A stretch of DNA of 12,025 nt from Klebsiella pneumoniae (GTDB taxonomy: Bacteria > Pseudomonadota > Gammaproteobacteria > Pseudomonadales > Pseudohongiellaceae), in the NCBI GenBank assembly GCA_945869725.1, contig CAMBPO010000064.1, forward strand, positions 1 to 12,025, given 5' to 3'. The notes under the pieces were generated by a model. It saw only the letters and a list, made by a program, of their open reading frames with translations, did not search any database and was not told the DNA's origin. The translations under genes were made by a program, and so were the position numbers. Shown piece after piece: positions 7,278 to 12,025 of this stretch. The stretch's first letter is position 1. Each line of letters starts with the position of its first letter.

Positions 7278-7301
7278 AAAAACTCTGCCTTCAGAGCAGA
7301 G
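7278..7301 (-). terminator. Hairpin plus T5 between yejE and yejA (attenuator or internal terminator)
   Basis: On the minus strand CTCTGC (7296-7301) and GCAGAG (7283-7288) enclose a 7-base loop and are followed at once by TTTTT (7278-7282). The hairpin starts three bases after the yejE stop codon and ends 29 bases before the yejA start. The 6-bp stem is short for a full terminator, so partial termination or a 3' end protecting the upstream message is more likely. Confidence 0.55.
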
Positions 7302-7304
7302 ACA

Positions 7305-8372
7305 TCATTTATACACAGTAAATTTCTTGGGATCGAACGATTCACGAATGGCTTCACCGATAAAGGTCACCAGTGTCAGCAGCACCACCAGCGTGCCGAA
7401 TGCCGAGGTCACAATCCACGGCGCAGTGCGCAGATTGGCGGTACCCTGCTTTAACAATTCACCCAGGCTGGGTGTGGGTGGTGGCAGACCAAAACCCAGA
7501 AAATCCAGCGCAGTAATCGCAGTCACCGCTGCAATCACTGTAAACGGCATAAACGTGACCAGCGTGGCCAGCACGTTGGGCAGAATATGGTTAAAAATAA
7601 TGCGCACATTGGAAGAACCAATCAGCCGCGCCGAGGCGACATAGTCACGCACCTTCTGTTTATAGGTTTCCGTGCGCATGTAGTAGGTCATGGCAGTCCA
7701 TGAAAACAGCACCATGACCGTGAGCAATATCGAAATGCGCGTCAATATCGAAAAGGTGGCCGGTATCACCGAAAAGATAATAATCACCATGTACAAAAAC
7801 GGCACATTGCTCCAGATTTCGATCACCCGCTGAAACAACAGATCAAACAGCCCTCCAAAGTAACCCATCGCTGCGCCGATGGTGATACCAATCACATAGG
7901 TCGCCATGGTAAACGCGATGGCAAAAAACAACGCCGTCCGTGTTCCGTAAAACAGACGCGCCAGAATGTCACGGCTGGTTGAGTCAGTCCCCAGATAGTG
8001 TTGATGCTTGGCCGAAGGCGCTTCGGGCCTGAAGATCCCGGTGGTGGAGTGGTTTTCGTTGGGACTGTAAGGCACCAGCGGCAACAGCACCCAATTACCG
8101 GTATTTTCTTGCTCAAACTGCTGCTTCAACTCACGGTAATTGGTTTCATAGGTGTACGGCAGCCCAAAATCGGTGCCGGGATGAAACGCACTGTAGGTCG
8201 GGAAGTACCACTCGCCCTCGTACTTCACAATCAACGCCCGATTATTGATCAGCAACTCGCCGATCAGAAACAATCCGAGCATAAACATCAGCACCAGAAA
8301 GCTGTAATACCCGCGTTTTATCTGCCGGAAGCGCCTGAGTTTTTTAAGGGTCTGGGGATTTAATTGCAGCAT
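7305..8372 (-). CDS. yejE: YejE-like peptide ABC transporter permease
   Basis: This is an inner-membrane permease that forms the import channel with YejB. It has 355 residues, similar to E. coli YejE (about 340). A first membrane span lies at about 23-41. A long periplasmic stretch follows, with VKYEGEWYFP (49-58) and the conserved LGTDSTSRDILARL (127-140), a hallmark of YejE/DppC permeases. Five more spans lie near 147-168, 188-206, 211-229, 269-290 and 321-342. The cytoplasmic EAA loop that contacts the ATPases is at 243-266 (DYVASARLIG to ILPN). DFLGFGLPPPTPSLGELL follows at 290-307. I chose the ATG at 8372, seven bases after the yejB stop, because it matches the YejE N-terminus; an upstream in-frame start at 8414 would add 14 unmatched residues and overlap yejB. 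Confidence 0.92.
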   Translation of the reverse strand: MLQLNPQTLKKLRRFRQIKRGYYSFLVLMFMLGLFLIGELLINNRALIVKYEGEWYFPTYSAFHPGTDFGLPYTYETNYRELKQQFEQENTGNWVLLPLVPYSPNENHSTTGIFRPEAPSAKHQHYLGTDSTSRDILARLFYGTRTALFFAIAFTMATYVIGITIGAAMGYFGGLFDLLFQRVIEIWSNVPFLYMVIIIFSVIPATFSILTRISILLTVMVLFSWTAMTYYMRTETYKQKVRDYVASARLIGSSNVRIIFNHILPNVLATLVTFMPFTVIAAVTAITALDFLGFGLPPPTPSLGELLKQGTANLRTAPWIVTSAFGTLVVLLTLVTFIGEAIRESFDPKKFTVYK

Positions 8373-8379
8373 TCCGATC

Positions 8380-9411
8380 TCAGTTAAAACGAATGCGCGG
8401 ATCAACCAGCGCAACCAGAATGTCAGAAATGATATTACCGATCAGCAGCAACACGCTGGCCAGCAACACCACACCCATGACTACCGGGTAATCCCTGTCG
8501 ACAATGGCATTCAGGCCAAGCAGACCAAACCCGTCAATATCAAATACGGTTTCCACCAGGAACGAACCAGACACCAGAAGTGTGATGTTCTGCCCGAAGG
8601 TGGTTGCGATCGGAATCATGGAATTACGCATAGCATGGCCGGTCACCGCCTTTCTGAACGATACGCCCTTGGCAATGGCAGTGCGGATGTAGTCCGCCGC
8701 CAGATTGTCCATCAGATGGTTTTTCAACAGCAGGGTCACCAGCGCAAAACTACCTACCAGATAACAGATCAGCGGCAGCACGGAATGCTGAACCAGATCA
8801 ACAACCTTGCCCCACGGACTCAACTGATCAAACTGCATGCTCACAAAGCCGCCCATCGGAAACCATTCCAGATTTACTGCAAAATACAACAGTAACAGGG
8901 AACCGAGCGCATAGCCCGGGATGGCATAACCGATAAAGATCAGTATCGAGCTGACGTTATCTACCATCGTCCGGTGTTTGATGGCTTTTAGTACACCCAA
9001 AGGGATACAGACAAGATAGGTCAGCACCAGCGTGACCAACCCGTAATACAGCGAGATCGGGAAGCGACTGCTGATCACCTCGGTCACTGGCTGATTGTAA
9101 CGATAGGAATTGCCCAGATCGCCCTGCAGCACCTTGCCCATCCAGTCGAAGTAACTGGCCAACATGGGTTTATCAAAGCCGTAATACTCACGAAGGCGGT
9201 TAAGCTGATCCTGGGATAGCGCCATGCCCTGACCCGCCTGGCTGGCTCCGCCACCAGAACCACCACTCATCACACTCATCTGCTGCGATTCCATGATGGC
9301 CCGCTCCAACGGACCACCCGGCACCAGACGGGTAATCATAAACACAATAATGGTGACCCCGATGAGGGTCGGAGGAATCAGCAAAAGTCGTCTGAGAAAA
9401 TAGTCACGCAT
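8380..9411 (-). CDS. yejB: YejB-like peptide ABC transporter permease
   Basis: This is the second inner-membrane channel subunit, partner of YejE. It has 343 residues, close to E. coli YejB (364). The N-terminal span (about 10-29) is followed by VPGGP (30-34) and a Gly/Ser/Gln-rich periplasmic loop (49-64). E. coli YejB also has a Gly-rich loop there. YGFDKP (77-82) and GDLGNSYRY (97-105) follow, then spans near 117-140, 153-178, 211-229, 267-288 and 308-334. The EAA loop is at 239-263 (ADYIRTAIAKGV to RN). The end LVDPRIRFN matches the VDPRI ending of the family. A stop codon lies eight codons upstream in frame, so the ATG at 9411 is the start, although the preceding ribosome binding site is weak. 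A 66-base gap separates it from the upstream oppF. Confidence 0.92.
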   Translation of the reverse strand: MRDYFLRRLLLIPPTLIGVTIIVFMITRLVPGGPLERAIMESQQMSVMSGGSGGGASQAGQGMALSQDQLNRLREYYGFDKPMLASYFDWMGKVLQGDLGNSYRYNQPVTEVISSRFPISLYYGLVTLVLTYLVCIPLGVLKAIKHRTMVDNVSSILIFIGYAIPGYALGSLLLLYFAVNLEWFPMGGFVSMQFDQLSPWGKVVDLVQHSVLPLICYLVGSFALVTLLLKNHLMDNLAADYIRTAIAKGVSFRKAVTGHAMRNSMIPIATTFGQNITLLVSGSFLVETVFDIDGFGLLGLNAIVDRDYPVVMGVVLLASVLLLIGNIISDILVALVDPRIRFN

Positions 9412-9472
9412 GGCGGTTGTCCGGGCTCTAAGTTACTTTGCCTCAGCTTGTGTATGTCCTTAACGGGGAATT

Positions 9473-9478
9473 CTCCTT
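9473..9478 (-). promoter_or_regulatory. Ribosome-binding-like AAGGAG overlapping the oppF stop, with no start codon behind it
   Basis: The oppF stop runs directly into TGAAGGAG. No ATG, GTG or TTG follows at a usable distance of 5-13 bases. The next gene, yejB, starts 66 bases on with a much weaker site. It could be a remnant of a lost gene start or simply chance. Confidence 0.3.
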
Positions 9479-10461
9479 CACGACGCAGCCGACGTCACGG
9501 GCTCTGTGTACAGGTGACAAGCAACCAGCCGTTCTTCATTCACCAATGGCAGTAATTGTGGTGTTTTTTCGCGGCACACCGGCATCACCTGTGGGCAGCG
9601 GCTGGCAAATCTGCAGCCTGCAGGCACGTTGACCGGTGACGGAATCTCGCCCTGAATGGGCGTGGACAGGCGCTGTTTTTCGCGGCCGGGGTCAGGTTCA
9701 GGATTGGAAGCGATCAAAATCTGTGTGTAGGGATGCCGAGGCTGGAAATACACGTCAGCGGCTTTGCCGATTTCCATCACCGACCCCAGATACATCACCG
9801 CCATGCGGTCGCTGATGTAACGCACCATCGACAGGTCATGCGCAATAAACAGCATGGTCAGACCCATGGACGTTTTTAAATCATTCAGCAGATTCACCAC
9901 TTGCGCCTGCACCGAGGCGTCCAGTGCTGAAATCGGCTCATCACACACAACAAACTCGGGCTCCATGATCAACGCACGGGCAATACCAATTCGTTGACGC
10001 TGGCCGCCGGAAAACTCGTGCGGATATCGCGAGGCATGGGCGGCGTGTAATCCCACTCGCTCCAGCGCCGCAGTCACCCTGGCGCGCGCATCACCGGCTT
10101 GCATATCCGGTTTCAGGCGCAAGCCCTCGGCAATGATTTCACCGACGGTCATGCGCGGGTTCAGTGACGCATAAGGATCCTGAAAAATCATCTGCATGAC
10201 GTTGGCCATTCGCAGAAAATCACGTGGCCGGTAATGCGCCGGCAACTCCTCACCTTTGTACATCACACTGCCGGCGGTTTTGTCGTACAACCCGAGCAGC
10301 GTCTTTCCCAAAGTCGATTTACCCGAGCCACTTTCACCCACCAGACCCAGCGTTTCGCCCTCGGCAATACTGAAACTGACGCCGTCGACTGCATGTACGC
10401 GCTTGCCACGCCCCATGTCAAAAAAGCGCGTCAGTTTATCCAGCCTGATCAACTCGCTCAT
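9478..10461 (-). CDS. oppF: Peptide ABC transporter ATP-binding protein, OppF/DppF type (first transporter)
   Basis: This is the ATPase subunit of the upstream transporter, 327 residues. The nucleotide-binding domain is complete: Walker A GESGSGKST (42-50), Q94 in FQDP, signature FSGGQRQR (150-157), Walker B with CDEP (173-176), ISALDASVQAQVV (177-189) and H208. HPYTQIL (243-249) marks the oligo/dipeptide subfamily. C283, C289, C296 and C315 form the C-terminal cysteine motif. It overlaps the preceding oppD by four bases (ATGA), with GAGGTG as ribosome binding site inside oppD. It differs clearly from the other oppF (for example GSGKST against GCGKST, and divergent N- and C-termini), so each transporter probably has its own ATPase pair. 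Sharing of ATPases with YejB-YejE cannot be excluded. Substrate class is peptide or another oligo/dipeptide-type ligand. Confidence 0.93.
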   Translation of the reverse strand: MSELIRLDKLTRFFDMGRGKRVHAVDGVSFSIAEGETLGLVGESGSGKSTLGKTLLGLYDKTAGSVMYKGEELPAHYRPRDFLRMANVMQMIFQDPYASLNPRMTVGEIIAEGLRLKPDMQAGDARARVTAALERVGLHAAHASRYPHEFSGGQRQRIGIARALIMEPEFVVCDEPISALDASVQAQVVNLLNDLKTSMGLTMLFIAHDLSMVRYISDRMAVMYLGSVMEIGKAADVYFQPRHPYTQILIASNPEPDPGREKQRLSTPIQGEIPSPVNVPAGCRFASRCPQVMPVCREKTPQLLPLVNEERLVACHLYTEPVTSAAS

Positions 10462-11495
10462 ACGCTCACCTCAACGATCTGTGCTGGCGTGCTTTTATAC
10501 AGGCCATCGGAAGGCGCGGTGTGCTGCGGATGTTGTTGCCAGCATCGGGACAGGTGCCCCTTGTCTACGTTAAAAATCGGCGGGTTATCGGACTGACACA
10601 CGCGCATGGCACGGTCACAACGCTCGCAGTAGGCACAGCCGGCAGGCGGAGAAAACATATCCGGCGGGCTGCCGGGAATGGGTCGTAACCGGTGATCCTC
10701 ACCGCCCGAGTGGCTGGGCATTGCCAGTTTTAAACCCAATGTGTAGGGGTGGGCGGAACGGTAGAAAATATCCTCAACGGATCCCGACTCCACAATCTGA
10801 CCGGCATACATCACCGCAACCCGGTCCGCCATGCGGGCGACCACCGACAGGTCATGGGTAATCAGCACAATCGCCATGCCGGTTTCTTTTTGCAGGGATT
10901 GCAACAGATCCAGAATCTGCGCCTGAATGGTGACATCCAATGCGGTGGTAGGTTCGTCGGCAATCAATAGGGAGGGTTTGCAAGCAATGGCAGTGGCAAT
11001 CATCACCCGCTGCAACATGCCGCCAGAAAACTCAAACGGGTATTGGCGGGCGCGGCGCGCCGCTTCGGGGATTCTTACCAGCTCCAGCAACTCGATGGCG
11101 CGATTAAACGCTTTGGCGCGGCTGTATCCACGATGCACTTCCAGTGTCTCGGCGATCTGGTCACCAATACGCATGGTCGGGTTCAGCGAACTCATGGCAT
11201 CCTGGAAAATCATGCCGATCTCGTCACCACAGATGGTCTTGCCATCCAGACGGCGTTGCCCCAAAAACTCCTTGCCACGCAGCTTTGCCGAGCCGGCGGT
11301 GATACGCCCGGGCGGCATGGGAATCAACCCGGTGACCGATTGCATGGCGACCGATTTGCCTGATCCTGACTCACCCACAATCGCCAGTGTTTGCCCGGCG
11401 TCCACATAAAAATCCACGCCACGCAGCGCTTTGACAATGCCGCCATAGGTATCAAATTCGACGTGTAGATTACTGACCTCCAACAACGCCGTCAT
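10458..11495 (-). CDS. oppD: Peptide ABC transporter ATP-binding protein, OppD/DppD type (first transporter)
   Basis: This is the partner ATPase of the neighbouring oppF product, 345 residues. It shows Walker A GESGSGKSV (41-49), Q98 in FQDA, signature FSGGMLQR (156-163), Walker B with DEP (180-182), the OppD string [13 protein letters not shown] (183-195) and H214. HPYTLGL (249-255) leads to the C-terminal cysteine motif C287, C293, C300 and C318, with one extra cysteine, C290, inside the first interval. The C-terminus extends about 25 residues beyond the last motif cysteine without a recognised domain. The start overlaps the end of the permease gene by four bases. AGGAG lies six bases upstream within the permease gene, which fixes the ATG at 11495. 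Coupled translation with the permease and with oppF is expected. Confidence 0.93.
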   Translation of the reverse strand: MTALLEVSNLHVEFDTYGGIVKALRGVDFYVDAGQTLAIVGESGSGKSVAMQSVTGLIPMPPGRITAGSAKLRGKEFLGQRRLDGKTICGDEIGMIFQDAMSSLNPTMRIGDQIAETLEVHRGYSRAKAFNRAIELLELVRIPEAARRARQYPFEFSGGMLQRVMIATAIACKPSLLIADEPTTALDVTIQAQILDLLQSLQKETGMAIVLITHDLSVVARMADRVAVMYAGQIVESGSVEDIFYRSAHPYTLGLKLAMPSHSGGEDHRLRPIPGSPPDMFSPPAGCAYCERCDRAMRVCQSDNPPIFNVDKGHLSRCWQQHPQHTAPSDGLYKSTPAQIVEVSV

Positions 11496-12025
11496 ACCGA
11501 ACTCCTCATTTTTGCATCCAGCGCATCACGCAGTCCGTCACCCAACAGGTTAAATGCCAGCACAGTCATGCTGATCATCACCGCCGGGAATATCAGTTCA
11601 TGCGGATGCGTCAGCATGGTTTTTAAACCTTCATTACACATACTGCCCCATGAGGCAGTGGGCGGCGCCACACCCATACCAATAAACGACAGGAAAGCTT
11701 CTGTAAAAATGGCGGCAGGCACGGCAAAGGTCAGTGTTACCAGGATAACGCCCAGTGTGTTGGGGATCATGTGCCGCCAGATCAGGTATTGATGCGACCC
11801 ACCGAGCAGGCGGGCGGCGTTGACATAGGCTTCTTCACGAATCTGCAGAATCTGGCCTCTGACCAGACGCGAGGTGGCGGGCCAGGACAACACCACCAGA
11901 GCAATCAGCATCGGCACAATTCCGCTTTCGCCAGGCCCGATGCCAAACACTACCTGAAACAGAATCATAAACAGCAGGAAGGGCAAGGCCACCACAAAGT
12001 CTGCAAAGCGCATCATCACCTGATC
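11492..12025 (-). CDS. oppC: Peptide ABC transporter permease, OppC/DppC type (partial, N-terminus beyond the window)
   Basis: The frame is open from the right edge to its stop at 11492, giving the last 177 residues of a permease normally near 300. Reading starts in the conserved segment DQVMMRFADF, which resembles the MR-x-x-D region of DppC/OppC, so the GTG and ATG codons at 12011-12019 are internal and not the true start. Membrane spans lie near 10-30, 35-52, 90-112 and 141-161. The EAA loop is at 65-89 (EAYVNAARLLGG to IPN). FLSFIGMGVAPPTASWG (111-127) and the C-terminal GDGLRDALD (162-170) are standard for the family. It should pair with an OppB/DppB-type permease and a binding protein encoded to the right of the window. 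It is translationally coupled to oppD through an ATGA overlap. Confidence 0.92.
   Translation of the reverse strand, partial: DQVMMRFADFVVALPFLLFMILFQVVFGIGPGESGIVPMLIALVVLSWPATSRLVRGQILQIREEAYVNAARLLGGSHQYLIWRHMIPNTLGVILVTLTFAVPAAIFTEAFLSFIGMGVAPPTASWGSMCNEGLKTMLTHPHELIFPAVMISMTVLAFNLLGDGLRDALDAKMRSSV

Noticed and set aside
9214..9270. Gly/Ser/Gln-rich stretch in YejB as a possible insertion
   Set aside because: E. coli YejB also carries a Gly-rich loop at the same place after the VPGGP/APGGP motif, so this is a family feature.
12011..12019. Start codons near the right edge as the true start of the permease
   Set aside because: The frame stays open to the edge, and the residues before these codons continue the conserved OppC/DppC segment, so the gene is cut by the window.
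1..12025. CRISPR arrays, insertion sequences, tRNA genes or defence genes
   Set aside because: No regularly spaced repeats, transposase motifs, tRNA cloverleaf or recognisable defence domains were seen on either strand.

Overview
The window looks like a chromosomal segment of a gammaproteobacterium, possibly marine. This is inferred from three things: a RimK of the enterobacterial type, a DUF3450 periplasmic protein (a family I know mainly from Gammaproteobacteria), and YejA/YejB/YejE-type transporter parts. Genus-level placement is not possible from sequence reading alone. There is no CRISPR array, insertion sequence, rRNA/tRNA gene, phage gene or recognisable defence system here.

Layout. 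The left edge (1-584, minus strand) is the N-terminal part of a multi-pass membrane protein resembling GT-C glycosyltransferases. A 395-base spacer separates it from a divergent rimK (980-1894, plus strand), which encodes the ATP-grasp ligase that adds glutamates to ribosomal protein S6. A 491-base region without a convincing gene follows (1895-2385), with several short inverted repeats and possible remnants of a membrane-protein gene.

From 2386 to the right edge everything is on the minus strand, transcribed from right to left. In transcription order: the end of a DppC/OppC-type permease (cut by the window edge), oppD, oppF, then yejB, yejE, a large YejA-like lipoprotein, a second oppD, a second oppF and, after a 154-base gap, a DUF3450 periplasmic coiled-coil protein. 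These are the end of one peptide ABC transporter directly followed by a complete second one. Junctions are tight: 4-base ATGA overlaps at oppC/oppD, oppD/oppF and the second oppD/oppF, 7 bases at yejB/yejE and 9 bases at yejA/oppD. Two wider gaps (66 and 56 bases) flank the yejB-yejE pair, and the second holds a hairpin followed by five T.

How the genes work together. The yejB-yejE-yejA-oppD-oppF set contains every part of a peptide importer: binding protein, two permeases and two ATPases. The upstream oppC-oppD-oppF set should be completed by a permease and a binding protein beyond the window. All four ATPases carry intact nucleotide-binding motifs and a C-terminal four-cysteine motif of the type that binds a [4Fe-4S] cluster in this family. 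The most notable points are the tandem of two transporters, the hairpin just before the binding-protein gene, the lipoprotein signal with Gly at +2, and the DUF3450 gene away from its usual ExbB/TonB neighbours. I do not see a clearly new biological system; most of the window is orthodox nutrient uptake.
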